Below the pieces are notes generated by a model. That model was not told the DNA's origin. It saw only the letters and a list, made by a program, of their open reading frames with translations, and made no database searches. A program made the translations under genes and the position numbers. Below, in pieces: positions 48,266 through 59,989 of a stretch of DNA of 64,000 bases (positions within the stretch are counted from its first letter, which is position 1; each line of letters starts with the position of its first letter). The stretch comes from Delphinapterus leucas (taxonomy: Eukaryota > Chordata > Mammalia > Artiodactyla > Monodontidae), in NCBI RefSeq assembly GCF_002288925.2, contig NW_022098044.1, forward strand, positions 13,520,216-13,584,215, written 5' to 3'.

Positions 48266-48384
48266 CTGGTCAATTTAATTTGGGACAGCCCCCTTTACCT
48301 CCTAGCTGAATTTCAAAGCTCTGTGACTTTGTTTTGATTTCTTTTTAATTCTAAGTAAATATAAATGTAAATGAGTACATGAAC

Positions 48385-48960
48385 AGAACTTGAATGAGTT
48401 TTGAGTCAATGAGTTTTGGTGTAACTGACTCTTCATTCAAAATATAGAACATTTCCACTAACCTAGAAAGTTCCCTCTTGGCCCCTTTTATTTAATCCCC
48501 TTCTAGAGGCAACCACTGTTCTGATTTACTTAAATTTTGCATAAATAGAAACAGAATATGTGCTTCTTAGTGTCTAGCTTATTTCACTAAACACGTTCCT
48601 GAAATTGGTCCATGTTGCTGAGAATATCTGTAGTTTATTGTTATTGCCTTTAATTTTTTATCTTTTTTTTTTTTTTTTTTTTTTGCGGTACGTGGGCCTC
48701 TCACTGTTGTGGCTTCTCCCGTTGCAGAGCACAGGCTCCGGACGCGCAGGCTCTGCGGCCATGGCTCATGGGCCCAGCCGCTCCGCGGCACGTGGTATCT
48801 TCCGACCAGGGCACAAACCCGCGTCCCCTGCATCGGCAGGTGGACTCCCAACCACTGCGCCACCAGGGAAGCCCTGTCTTTAATTTTTTATTGCTGAATA
48901 GTATTCCAATGTATGAATATGCCAATATTTTGTAGGTTTCTGGGCTTTTGGCTCCAACAT
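48385..48960 (-). mobile_element. Old L1 (reverse), split by a CHR SINE
   Basis: ATAGAACATTTCCACTAACC, CCCTTCTAGAGGCAACCACT, GTGTCTAGCTTATTTCACTA and, after the SINE, TTGCTGAATAGTATTCCAAT are antisense L1 blocks in order. Confidence 0.72.
48662..48874 (-). mobile_element. CHR SINE nested in an old L1
   Basis: Minus strand, T20 tail then the CHR body, ending CCACCAGGGAAGCCC. The TSD CTTTAATTTTTTAT lies at 48648-48661 and 48878-48891. Confidence 0.92.
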
Positions 48961-49469
48961 CTGGAGCAGATTTCCTGATCTTCTAACAAACAAGAGAGAC
49001 AGAAAATGGAAGTTCAAGAAGATGGGAAAGAGACCATAAGATCAGTGTGATGTGAGAACTATGCCATCAGTTAATAAAAAGCTTCCTTTCTTTTGCTCTG
49101 TGAGGTGACCCTAAATTCACCAACTCTTCAATTTCACAAGGCAGAAGGTCTAAAAGTCTATAATCAGGCCTGTAGACCTCTGAAGAAAGAATACACCTCT
49201 CTACTTTACTACTAGTACAAGAAAAACTTTTACTCACCTTTCAAGTCTAGCTCAAATGGCATCTCCATTTCCATAACCTTGAGGGAAAGTGGCTTAACCT
49301 CTCATTTGTGTTCTTACAACTCCCACGAGCCTTGGTTTCAGTTTTTACCATCTTTTACTACATTGGTTTCTTTGCAGACCTGACTCTTCTTTCTACCAAG
49401 GAAACTATGGACTCCTCAAAGAAAAGGTACCTTCTGACATCTAGCACAGTGATTACACACATGGTGTAA

Positions 49470-49598
49470 ATGAGTAGACAAGTGGATGACTGCCCAGATG
49501 GATGGGTGGATGATGGACAGATGGATGGATGGACGCATGGATGGATGGATGAATGGATGGATGGAAGGATGGATGAATGAATGGGTGGATGGATGAAA
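49470..49598 (+). repeat. (TGGA)n microsatellite
   Basis: About 130 nt of TGGATGGA units with GTGGATGG and TGAATGAATG variants. Long antisense ORFs here are repeat translations. Confidence 0.92.
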
Positions 49599-50434
49599 CA
49601 ATTTGTGAATAATGCCATATTGCTTATAAACTGAATGAATTATCTGGTCTTTAGCAACCCCCAGAAGTATCATGGCATTGCTTTCTCTCACTGTCTTGCA
49701 TTCTCATTGGTTCTAGGAGTTTATATTATTCTACCTGCCAATAGGCAAATGTCTCAGTATCATCTAGAACAGGTGGAATCTTCTAGCCACCAGAAACTGG
49801 CTTCCTGATGCTTTAAGAAATATTTTCATAAGAGTCAGAGTTTGGGTGGAGTCACAGTTAACCTACAACTAGCCCAAGAGGTAATCTTGACTCAGTGGAA
49901 ATCTTCCCAGCACAGGACAGGCCTGAGTACTGAATGAGTGACAGTGCTTCTGCTGTCAGCAGGAGGCCAGTTAAATACAGTCGCATAGGTAGCTGAAAGG
50001 TGATGTTGAGCCTGTAGGAGAGCTTTGTGACACTGTGAATTGCATCTAGGGCTCAGCTGTTTCTCACCCACCTCTCAGATGGTCCCAGCAGGAAACAAGT
50101 CTGTGGCTGTCATGTTTACAGTTAATTAATGTTTATTCATATTTTTAAACAAGGCTTTCACCTGTCATGCTTTAAAATAAATGTTCTGCTCTTCAATTAG
50201 AGATTGTCAGAACAGAGAGGAATCCTGTTTGTTATGGGTTGAGTGTGTGTATGCTTAACTGTGTATCAGGTTGGAACCTTTTTTTCTGTAAGTCTTTCTC
50301 TCTCCTCCCAGAGGCTCAGGTCTTCAGAGACATACTTTTCAAGATCTTGACTGTGATATTGGTGCTCTGCTATGTAGGCCATGAACTTGCTTCTACAGGG
50401 TAGACAGCATAGATTACAGCATCTCCTTGGAAGC

Positions 50435-50453
50435 GGGGGCGGGGGGGGGGGGG
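50435..50453 (+). repeat. Poly(G) tract G5-C-G13
   Basis: An isolated run of 18 G with one C. It can form G-quadruplex structures and is prone to length error. Confidence 0.9.
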
Positions 50454-50689
50454 AGCTAGCATGAAAATATTGCACATTTTGACCAGTGTAGAAAAAGCAT
50501 TCTTAAGGGAAAAGGATGTGCTTTGTCCTCTTTGCAATAAAGTGTTGACTCAGCAAGTCTGAAGTGTTTAAACCCTGTACACTCCAAAGAAAGGTCTGGC
50601 CCTCGACTGACTCCTGGGAGAACACCTTGACATCTTTGGAATATTCTGCTAGATAAAAGTGTCTTTCTTTACCTGGGCCTCAGGCAATG

Positions 50690-51130
50690 TGAGAAGGTTG
50701 ATGCTGACAACGTGATATATGGCGGGGTTCTTGTGCCGCAAAGTGTCAGTTTGACCTCTGAAGGGTCTGGAGACTGAGTAACTAAGATCAGCCACGTGGG
50801 ACACCATGACTACAAAATAACCCCTGATAAAAAGTCCTGGACACCGAGGCTCAGGGGAGCTTCCCCGGTTAGCAACACTCTACCTGTTATTACACATCAT
50901 TGCTGGAGAATTAAGCACTATCCATACAACTCCCCTGGGAGCAGACACCTGGACTTATACCTGTCTATCCTTGACTCTGCCCTCAGTGCCTTTTACCTTT
51001 GCTGATTATAATCTGTATCCTTTCACTGTAATAAACTGTAATTATGAGCAGAAAAACTATTCTGGGTTCTGTGAGTCTTTCCAGGGAATCACCGAACCTG
51101 AAGGTAGTCTTGGGGACACGCCAACACATA
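50690..51130 (+). mobile_element. Probable ERVL-type LTR
   Basis: TACCTTTGCTGATTATAATC, TGTATCCTTTCACTGTAATA with AATAAA at 51030-51035, GTTCTGTGAGTCTTTCCAGG and the end GTCTTGGGGACACGCCAACA are typical of an old ERVL LTR. No internal region. Confidence 0.6.
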
Positions 51131-51517
51131 CTCTCAAACAGTAAGTGTTGAAGAAAGATGGAGTTCTGGGTGGAAAACCAGATCAGAACTGAATCTCAAC
51201 TCTTCCGTACGCTTCCTGGTGATGCCAAGGAAATCACTTGACCTCTTCACCTTTTTGAGAGGTAAATAAGCTTCTATATTAGATATTCATCCATTGTTTC
51301 ACTAGATATTCATTGAATGTGACACTGTTTTGATGACATAGTACATGGTCAAAATTTGGCTAATGGTAGAGGTAATTGTCTGAGTTGGTTCATCCGTGAG
51401 CTTTTCCACATTAGTTTAAGTTCCTTAGGTTAGGTAAGCACTCTAAATTTGGACATATGCTCCTCTGCACTTTTGCAGACAGATATGTTCACAGTTTGTA
51501 GTCAATAAATGATCAGT

Positions 51518-51562
51518 AAAGCAATTATACTCCAATAAAGATGTTAAAAAAATACAAATAAA
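51518..51562 (+). mobile_element. Ultra-short L1 3' end stub
   Basis: Only AAAGCAATTATACTCCAATA-AAGATGTT plus an A-rich tail remains, about 45 nt of a young L1. The TSD ATAAATGATCAGT (51505-51517) matches ATAAACGATCAGT (51563-51575) with one difference. Confidence 0.85.
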
Positions 51563-51679
51563 ATAAACGATCAGTTTCATACAGTTACTTAGCTAGTATT
51601 GCCTCCTATCTTATCTTGAGCCTAAGCCTCTGGATCCATATAGTCTGTTTTTCATCAATTGCTAAGTTACTATAGGCTT

Positions 51680-51760
51680 GGGAAAAAAGCCTACACATGA
51701 AAGTGCCTAGCACAGTGCCAGAATCATCGTTGGAATTTAATAAGTACTAGTTGAATGTCA
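51680..51760 (+). repeat. MIR/L2 tail fragment
   Basis: GTGCCTAGCACAGTGCCAGA and GAATTTAATAAGTACTAGTT. Confidence 0.55.
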
Positions 51761-51942
51761 ATCTGAACATCTAGAGGATTTTTTTCCAAATAATATTTGG
51801 AGAAAATACCATTTGGAAAAAATACCATTTCCTTTCTTGAACAATAACTGAAAAAAAAAAATAGAGACCCAGGAAATGGGATGAAGTGCAATTTTTTGCC
51901 CAGTTTTCACCAATGAGTATTGAACTACTGCTTTGCTCCTAT

Positions 51943-52404
51943 TGTTGGTTAAACTGTTTCCCAAAAAGATATGTTGAAGCTCTAATTCTCAGTCCTTATG
52001 AATGTGACCTTATTTGGAAAAAGATTCTTTACAGATGTAATCAAGTCAAGAGGAGACCGTATTGAATTAGGGTGGGCCCTAGTCCAGTGTCTGCTATCCT
52101 GATAAGAAAAGGGAAATTTCTACACAGACACACAGAGGGCAAAGATGGCCATGTGAACACAGAGGCAGAGGGTGGAATTGTGCCCCGCCCCCCCAAGCCA
52201 AGGGATGCTAAGGATTGCTGGCAATCACCAGAAGCCAGGAAGAGGCAATGAAGGTTATTTCCCATAGCCTTCAGAGAGATCAAAGCCTGCTGACACTTTA
52301 ATCTCCAGACCGCTAGCCTCCAGAAATGTGAGAGAATATGTTTTTGTTGTTTTAAGCCACCCAGTTTGTGGTACTTCGTTATGGCAGCCTTAGGAAGTGA
52401 ATAC
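51943..52404 (+). mobile_element. MLT1-like MaLR (ERVL) solo LTR
   Basis: CAAAAAGATATGTTGAAGCT, AATGTGACCTTATTTGGAAA, TAGGGTGGGCCCTAGTCCAG and the end TTTAAGCCACCCAGTTTGTG..TGGCAGCC. Same family type as 27693-28125. It ends about 160 nt 3' (in gene sense) of the NRQW exon. Confidence 0.8.
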
Positions 52405-52432
52405 CCCCCCCACCACACACACACACACACTT
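52405..52432 (+). repeat. C8 run and (CA)n microsatellite
   Basis: CCCCCCCCACC followed by about ten AC units. It lies about 130 nt inside the intron from the NRQW exon donor. Confidence 0.9.
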
Positions 52433-52559
52433 TACAGCTTGTCACACACAAGTCTTTGGCTTGTGTCTGGTCTTCCTGCCTGGACAGAATGTATTCTGCC
52501 TCCTGGGAGGTGGAAGGAACCAAGCAAGAGTGTAGAAGCAGAAGGAAGTGAAGGCAGTA

Positions 52560-52565
52560 ACTCAC
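52560..52565 (-). promoter_or_regulatory. Splice donor GTGAGT of the 52566-52695 exon
   Basis: ATG/GTGAGT on the minus strand, a strong donor match. It leaves phase 0. Confidence 0.88.
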
Positions 52566-52695
52566 CATGGGACGCCGGCCAATGCTGCCCAGGTAGTGCA
52601 GGAGCCCTTTGGCGTGGTAAATTGTGGGCTGCAGATGGGCACTGGGAGAGAGCCACTGTCTGTTCAAATCCCCTCCTCTCAGTGAGCATCTGTGG
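52566..52695 (-). CDS. AGBL1: AGBL1 (CCP4) coding exon with the NRQW substrate-binding motif
   Basis: Read on the minus strand, this 130-nt exon gives the last base of a split codon plus 43 codons. Its start, [14 protein letters not shown], fits the CCP family stretch N-H-R-C-S-L-x-G-x-D-L-N-R-Q-W, where the first base C would complete an Asn codon. [13 protein letters not shown] follows at about residues 23-35, another family hallmark. The Asn and Arg of NRQW match the pair that holds the substrate carboxylate in M14 carboxypeptidases (Asn144/Arg145 of carboxypeptidase A). Splice signals are strong: a pyrimidine-rich tract ending TTCCTGCAG before it and GTGAGT after it. The exon ends in phase 0 on ATG, and the exon at 36978-37109 continues in frame. 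The open frame runs on into both introns, so a 240-codon ORF on this strand is mostly intron. The protein removes glutamates from polyglutamylated tubulin in the cytosol (family knowledge). The alternative is the paralogue AGTPBP1, but residues such as LSPSAHLQ and GSIGRRPM differ from what I remember of CCP1. Confidence 0.9.
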
Positions 52696-52723
52696 CTGCA
52701 GGAACAAACAACAAGTAAATAAA
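52696..52723 (-). promoter_or_regulatory. Splice acceptor of the 52566-52695 exon
   Basis: On the minus strand a TTGTTGTTTGTTCCTGCAG-type pyrimidine-rich tract lies directly before the exon. The AG falls where the coding frame and the family alignment need it. Confidence 0.85.
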
Positions 52724-53199
52724 TACACGTTTCGAAGAAAATAAAGCTCAACAAGACAAACAATTAAACTAACGAATCTAACTTCCTTCTGTCTTCTTCT
52801 CAACTGACATCAATTGAAGTTGTCCAGAAAGATGCATATCTGGCCTCTAGTCTCCCAATGTGCCATGATTATTCACAGCCCCTAAAAGAACTTAGAAACC
52901 ATATTTAACTTGATTTGGGGTCACCAGAGTTTGAAGGCAAAGCCTGAGAAATGTTCCCTGCTATACAACACATCCATGGAGAACAAATTCAATAAATTTC
53001 TCTAGGCTCTGGGACCTTCGGGTCTACAAATAATTAAGTTGAGCTCAATCTATCATGCTGGGCATATTACATATGATATTTCTAGGTGGCCCAGTAACTC
53101 TGGATATTACTGCACCCCAATGAAGAGACTGACACTTAGAAATGGTTCATGGCCTAGTCCTCCCAACCCCCTACCCTAATCCCTATCGCCCACCTCCTG

Positions 53200-53589
53200 C
53201 CGCTCTTGTCTTTCCATAGTTCAGCTTGATCAAACTGCACACAGTTCTCTGAGCAATTGTGCCTACTGGTCTCATTGCCAGGACTCTCCAAAGCTCTATC
53301 CCTCCCCACCTATTCAACATTCAGGGATCAGCCCTGCAGGGAAACTCTCCCTGATCACCAGGCCATTACATTCTGCTCCTATTTGTTGCAATAGCATCCT
53401 GGGACAACCTTCATCAGAGTTCTTATAAAAACCTTTTTAGATTTTTTTAAAATTTCTTTTTATTTCTCTTACATTTGCAGTTAGACTGTAAGCTTCCCAG
53501 AGGCAGAAACAGTTCTTTGTTACCATCAAAACCTTAATATAGTAACTGTGTCAGAGTTGGTATTCAGTAAATAATTTGGAGTGAAAAAA
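53200..53589 (+). repeat. L2 LINE 3' end
   Basis: GCAGTTAGACTGTAAGCTTC, CCAGAGGCAGAAACAGTTCT and TTGGTATTCAGTAAATAATT, with older L2 text (CTCCCTGATCACCAGGCCAT) upstream. Confidence 0.68.
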
Positions 53590-54449
53590 ATGTGCTAGAT
53601 TTAAATGTAGAATCACATACATTTTCTGTTTAAAGAAAAAACGCTATTTTCAATAAACCTTGGAGGTGGAAGGAAAAAGGTTCAGCCTCCTCCTTTCACC
53701 ACTTTTTCATCTCATGTTTCTGAAATTATCTTTAAATATTAGTTTCCTGCTGCTTGCTAGCCCCTCTTACAGCTCACTGGAAACTGAAAATCATTAGATT
53801 AATCATTTATCCCGATTTCACCATTAACATATTTTGACTTGAGAAATGGGAGGTTTTTTGCATCTACCTCTCTGACTTTTTTGTTCTTTTCTTGCTTTCC
53901 ACCCCCCACTTCCTCTTTTTAATAGCAATGACATCTAGAAATAGGGTTTCTGCCTGACGACCAAGGATGAAGGTAAAATACAAAGCAGATTTTTGGAAAG
54001 AAGCAAATAACAAGGAAAGAAGCCAGTGTCCCAGACTTTCTCCTGAGCTTATTTGCTGAGTTTAAATGAATTTCTTTTCTCAAATCGAGGTATTTGCAGG
54101 CACAAAATCCCAGAGCCTCAGGATTTTCTTTAACTGCTCTGTGATTCTCCTTGCCTTGACCTGGATTCTCATCAACACTGGGGATTTCTTTTTTCTTTGT
54201 AACATCAAAAGTAATGAAATCAGTGAAGGCCCCTTAAAAGCACTTCTGTTTGTAGAAATGAAAATGCAAGCATTATATGTGTCCAACAGCCAGCAATTCC
54301 ATGCAACTCTCTCTACCTCTTCTTTCCGTATGTTCCACAAAGACCAAGTTCAAGAGCAATGTCCACATGGAAAAGACTTTACCAAACAGCAGATATACTG
54401 TTCTAGATTACAGTTCTTCAAAAAATAGGAAAGAGAAAGTTTTGTGTTG

Positions 54450-54650
54450 CAATCAGAATGAGCCTGAGTGTTGGTTAAGGAGATCAAGTCTCAACTCCCA
54501 GCTCTGTCACCAGATATGGGGTTGGGGGCCCCTTTGAGAGTCAATATTGTCATATGCAAAAGAATATAAGTATAACCTATCTCCCAGGACTATTTTGAGG
54601 GTTAAATTAAATGATCTCTATTTTAGATATCTCCAAGGAGAAATACCTAC
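54450..54650 (+). repeat. MIR SINE
   Basis: AAGTCTCAACTCCCAGCTCT, GTATAACCTATCTCCCAGGA and TTTTGAGGGTTAAATTAAAT. Confidence 0.62.
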
Positions 54651-56261
54651 ATAACTCTATCATCACCCTTGTTTATGTCCACGTCATGTCCACACCTATA
54701 TACACATGCACGTCTCCATCTATAGCTGTATCTACATCCTCATCCACATCTACAATACTCAGGGACGCATAGCGCCACTTGGACTATGTTCATTAGTTCC
54801 TTATCTCATCCTAATATTTTTCTTTTTGAATAATAATCAGAGAGCTATATGCAGGTTGATTGGAGGGGAGTAGAATCTTGGCTAGGAACCCCAAACCAGA
54901 GGCTGTGGTTAGTTTTAAGTTCAAGTTGACTTGAGCACTTTTAATGGTGGAAGCAATGAGACTTAAGAGAAAAGAAGTTATCTAAGGAAAAAATGCAAGG
55001 ATATAACAATATAGATTGCTGAATGGACTATTTAATATACCAAGCGGGACATTAAATAGTACCAAGAGGAGGATGGCATCTAAGATTGACTAGGTACATG
55101 GATTTGGAGAGAAACTGGGCCAATGTGAGACTTAGGCAAGCTGTTAGTTGGCGATAATTTTTGTTTCACAGTGGTGGAGACAACGGTGCATTCCTTTGGT
55201 ATACGTAGATTGTATGAACTTGGGAAACCCGTATGTGTGTATTTGTATTCAGCGCTCTGTGCGTGGCTATAATTTTGAGAGTATCTCTGTGTGTGCCTAT
55301 GGCTTCTGCAGTTCCTAGATCTCGGCAATTGTAGATTATTACAATATGTACTACACCTAACTTGAGTGCTTTTCCTTTTAAAGCAAATACATTTTCTTCC
55401 AATCTCCAAATCAATTTGGCATTTTGTGCTAATAATATCAGAGATTCATGCAGTCAGGGGAACTGCTGCCACTCTTCCTGGGGATTTGTTTTAAGCATTT
55501 GAAGAGGAAATGCACCCCATCTTATTATCTACTGTAGCATTTCTGAAATGACAGCTGCTCCCTCTATGTGGAGAGAATTAGCAGATGGACAGCTATGACT
55601 GGTTGGCAATAAATTCAGTGCCTCTAATTTCTGAAAAGGGGTCATCCCTCAAATAGAGTTTGAAGTCCTGCTTTGCTTATAAGGAGAATAAAATGGCGAG
55701 CATTGCTATTTTTTTCCCCACTGAAAATTGCAAACTTACAGAGCAGGGGAAAAAAGCACTTCCTTTTGGTTTTCACAGGGGGAAGTCATTTGATCCAAAT
55801 AGTCCTCATTTCTTAAAAGAAAAGCTTTGGTTTAACTACAGTCTAGTTTAAGGTAAAGCTTAGATGCACAAAGTATGCTAGGTCTAGGGTGACCAACCAT
55901 CCAGTTTGTCCTGGAATGTTGCAGTTATAGCCTTGAAATTCCTATATTTCCCAAGAAACCCCTCAATTCCTGGTGAACGGAGGGGTTTCAAAGGTAGGAT
56001 CCCTGACCAGAGTTGGGTTTGATTGTTTTAATTGACTTTGAATGTTTTAGTTGGGGTACACTCTCCCCCAACCTCAGGCACCTTCGCTCCCTATTTTTAC
56101 CTCTGAGTGTTTTATGTATATATTATGAGCCTGCTTTTTTTTGGTATTTGCAGCCCGTGTCTAGGATGTCTCTCTAACCATTAAACCTGCAGGTTTTGGT
56201 AAGACAAATTCCTTCCCTTAAAAAAAAAAAAAAGCCTTGTCGTTTCCTGAAAACATGGTCA

Positions 56262-56278
56262 TTTTATGACCAAAAAAA
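56262..56278. repeat. Short perfect palindrome beside poly(A) runs
   Basis: TGGTCAT-TTT-ATGACCA, a 7-bp stem, followed directly by a poly(A) run (a second poly(A) run lies about 30 nt upstream). Confidence 0.7.
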
Positions 56279-57565
56279 AAAAAACTCAGTCAAAATTATA
56301 AAAAATGAATCAGAAGGGCCAGTCCTAAAAGGTCACTGAATAAAAGCTGCCAACTTCATGGTAACCTAAGGATAGCCTTAAAGGTCAGATAGTCTAAAGG
56401 GAAATGATGTCACTGTAAACCAGTTTCTTAAAACTAATTGTGGATTTTATGTATCTGCTAAGAACAGGGCTTATCCTGACCAGAGAATGGGAAATAAACC
56501 ATATAACCAAAGGCCTTGACAAGCACACCCTGACCTACCAGGACCCCTGAAGCAAAGAAAGAGCCACAAGTCAGAGGAAGAAAGAGGAAAAAGTGAGTTG
56601 CTTCCCGAAAAACCATCTATAAAGCTGCATTGAGACAATAAAATGACTCAAAAATCTCCCATCCATCCGTGCCTGATAAAAGGAGAGATGGGGCCCATCA
56701 GACTGAATAAGTGATGCCAGGCTTGCTGATACAAGTGCCTGTGGCACAGCAAGCTCTGAAGTCTAAAGAGAGGTAGCGTGCTTGAGACTTAGCAAATGTC
56801 TGAAGAGACATCCCCCCTACCTTCCCACCTCATTTTCCCCACTATTGTATTAGTCTTTTCCATGTTTTAATTTGAAAACCAATATAGAGTTAAGATGAAA
56901 ATGTGTTTTCTCCAAGTTATTTTGACAGGTCTGGTTTCATAATATCATTCAAACATCCAATGGAACAATTCAAAAGATAACAAGGTGAGGACAAGCTGAA
57001 ATCAGGTCAGACCAGATTAAGGAGTGGGCAAATATAGGTGAGCCCTACACTATCACTTGTATAAATCAGGAATATGTAACCAGTTAATTCACATTTCTAC
57101 ATAGCACTTGATCCCATATACAACTGACTCAATAAAAATAGGTATCACTCCCATTGAAACAGTTAATACTCTAAGGTTAAAGTTTCTAAAGCTATGTCTT
57201 GAGACCTTTGTCTGTGCCAACAATTCTGAGACCAGCCAGGGTGTCAGTAATCACTTGAGGTCACCTATTGCAACTGGCTGACATTTTGGACCACATAATA
57301 TTATTTACCAGATATGAGTAAGAATAATTCATTTAATTTATGAAATTTTAAATACATTAATAATCTTCACAAAAAGTTGTCAGAATGGGAAATTATAAAA
57401 AGCATTTCCCAAAACCAAGAACTAATGATTATCTCCATAATGTTAAAAAATTAAAAAATAATCTTTTGAAAAAAATCCAACACTCATTCCTGAGAAAGAC
57501 AATCAGAAAATAAGAACTGGTAGATACTTTCTGTGTCATATGTATGTGTTTAAAAAGTATGCATC

Positions 57566-57771
57566 GGGCTTCCCTGGTGGCGCAGTGGTTGACAGTCCGC
57601 CTGCCGATGTAGGGGATGCGGGTTCGTGCCCCAGTCTGGGAAGATCCCACATGCCATGGAGCGGCTGGGCCTGTGAGCCATGGCCGCTGAGCCTGCGCGT
57701 CCGGAGCCTGTGCTCTGCAACGGGAGAGGCCACAACAGTGACAGGCCTGCGTACCGCAAAAAAAAAAAAAA
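57566..57771 (+). mobile_element. CHR SINE
   Basis: Starts GGGCTTCCCTGGTGGCGCAG, has the B box GGTTCGTGCC and ends GCGTACCGC plus an A-tail. The TSD AAAAAGTATGCATC lies at 57552-57565 and 57772-57785. Confidence 0.93.
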
Positions 57772-57889
57772 AAAAAGTATGCATCAATTCTGCTTCTACA
57801 TATATATATGAATATAATGACATATTTTTTATATTATGACCTAGAAAACCAATGACTAACTCAATAAATAATTCAGTAAGGTAATGGGA

Positions 57890-58335
57890 TATAATATTAC
57901 AATACAGAAGAAAATGCTCATATAAGAGAGTGGTTGAATAATTTGGTGCATTTAAAAAATGGAGTATTGTGCAGCTATTAAATGAAGAAGAAGGTATCTA
58001 TGAACTAATATGGAATGGTGATTTTCATGGTATAAAGTTAAATGATAAAACGTTATGTAAAATATAAAAAGCATATTTAAGAATGAAGGAGACATTAGAC
58101 AATACACATACATCTATTCGTTTGTGCAAAAAATACAAGATAAATCAGAAACTAATAAGACTGATTACTTACAGAAGGCAGATGGAAATAGGATATAAAG
58201 TATGGATGAATGGGAATGGGGTAGGAGGAATAAAGGGCAAGTGACACCTCTCTGATCATACCTTTCTGTATTGTTCCAACTTTTAGAATCATGTTAATGT
58301 TTCATATACTTATATGAATAAATAAATATAATGAG
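57890..58335 (+). mobile_element. Old L1 ORF2 end and 3' UTR
   Basis: AATGGAGTATTGTGCAGCTA, GAACTAATATGGAATGGTGA and TATTGTTCCAACTTTTAGAA fit an L1M 3' end. Confidence 0.6.
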
Positions 58336-58559
58336 AAAACCATGAATAGAACTCCAAATGGATTAGTTACAAATAAACAAACTCTATGGCAAATAAATAA
58401 CACTTACGGAAGTAGGAAGGAAATAACTGACTCAAGTAACTTTAGAAAAAAATATTGTTGCTATATACTCTAAAGCTAAAGACAAAAACAATAGTACACA
58501 AGTGTGTTTTTCACAGCAGTATTCAATTCTGAGCTACCAATTCTAAGACTGCTTTGGAT

Positions 58560-59925
58560 GTATTCTAGAAGTGAGTAAACAAGTAACTTAATTATGAGTA
58601 ATAACAACCAGTTTTCTCATAGTCACAAAAAGGAGTTATAAATAAAGAATTAACTCTGTAGTGTTGTACTGGAATCAGAAGTATCAGCATGAACTCATGG
58701 TTTCCTACAGAGAGATAGATAAAGAAATGATACAAAAGTATGTGTATTGTGTGTGTGTGTGTGTGTGTTCATGCATTTATTTCCTAGCTCTGTCTACTAG
58801 AAGAACCTAGAAACAATAACCCCTTTGTAGCAATGAACATATAAAATGCTCAGATCACATTTTCTAAGTATCATTATTTAATCAAAGAAATCAGGGCTTC
58901 TTGAAGTAATGCCTGGGTGAGGAAAGAAGGATATAAGTCTAGAATGTATTATGATGCCTGAAATTTTAAAAGTACTCAAAAATAATGGGAACATGTTGAA
59001 ATGACAGAGGAATCAATTTTAAGGGAATCCCAATGACCAAATGTGGTAAGATTTGAACAATAAAATCAATAATAATAAAAGTAATAATAATATTATCCAT
59101 AAATAAAGTAAATATTTATAAGTTTGTACTGATATAAATAAAGGAATAGCTCTTCATTTGAGTAGAATTCCAATTAGTAAATACAGAAGGAGTGAAGGAA
59201 AATAAAGTTATTATTTGGTAAATATCATAATAGTAATTGTTGCAAGCAAGAATCATCAATGGATGCTAAAATTAGTGGGTGAAAGTATTATGAGTAACAG
59301 AATATTTACATAGACTTGGAATATCTCCCCATAAGATACTTACTAATTTCAAAGGGAAAAAAATACTAAATTTATGGTGAAGAAACACAGCAGATACTGC
59401 CGTAATCAACTGATCAAAGATAACACCACCATCAGAAATACATAGCAATGTCATATATCCAATGATACAGTGCACTGAGAAGGGCAGAGCATCACCTATG
59501 TGATGCTTTTGCCAAAAATACAGGATATGAATTTACTCATCAGACAAACCCAAATTAAGGTGTATTCTCCAAATAACAGACCAGAACTCATAAAACATGT
59601 CCAGATCAAGAAAAACAAAAAAAGGATGAGAAGCTCTTCTAGATTGGAGGAGATTAAGAAGACATGAATACTAAATGCATTGTTATGATTGGGGAAAGGG
59701 ACTTTATTGGCACAATTGGCGAAATATGAATAATGTCTGTAGAGTAGTTAATACTAGTGTCTTGATGTTATTTTCATCATCATACTGTGGATATGAGAGA
59801 TGTTAGCATCTTGGGAAGATGGATAAAAAATATACAGGGTTTTTTTGTACAATTATTAGAACTTTTCAGACAGATGCCCATTATTTCAAAATAAACACTT
59901 AAAAGATTTTTAAAAGTCAAAATTT
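58560..59925 (+). mobile_element. Old L1 3' UTR (L1ME-like), long
   Basis: From 59150 it parallels 37385-38075 (ATTGTTGCAAGCAAGAATCA, GAAACACAGCAGATACTGCC, GGAGATTAAGAAGACATGAA, CAATTGGCGAAATATGAATA) and ends TATTTCAAAATAAA. The part before 59150 is probably the upstream half of the same UTR. It includes a (TG)n run at 58748-58768. Confidence 0.6.
58748..58768 (+). repeat. (TG)n microsatellite
   Basis: About ten perfect TG units. Confidence 0.92.
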
Positions 59926-59989
59926 TAAAGGGAAGAAGTTCTATACTTCATGAAAAAAAATACATGTAACAATTTTAAAAACTCAGAAA

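Larger units (their letters stand above)
37110..52565 (-). other. AGBL1: AGBL1 intron of 15,456 nt between the NRQW and DFHGHS exons
   Basis: Bounded by GTGAGT and ATTGTAG on the minus strand. It is packed with L1, SINE, MER5 and LTR insertions, listed separately. Parts with nothing I can name: 37110-37384, 40345-41381, 42031-42639, 43801-45094 (contains a moderately GC-rich 43840-44340 stretch), 45326-46549, 47244-47984, 48961-49469, 49599-50433, 50454-50689, 51131-51504 and 51576-51679. Confidence 0.88.

Noticed and set aside
49470..49598. Regular repeats considered as a CRISPR array
   Set aside because: A TGGA tetranucleotide microsatellite without unique spacers, in a mammalian intron.
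52041..52763. 240-codon ORF on the minus strand taken as a complete gene
   Set aside because: Only codons from 52566-52695 are coding (AGBL1 exon). The rest reads into flanking intron and an antisense MaLR LTR. Splice sites fall exactly at the ends of family homology.
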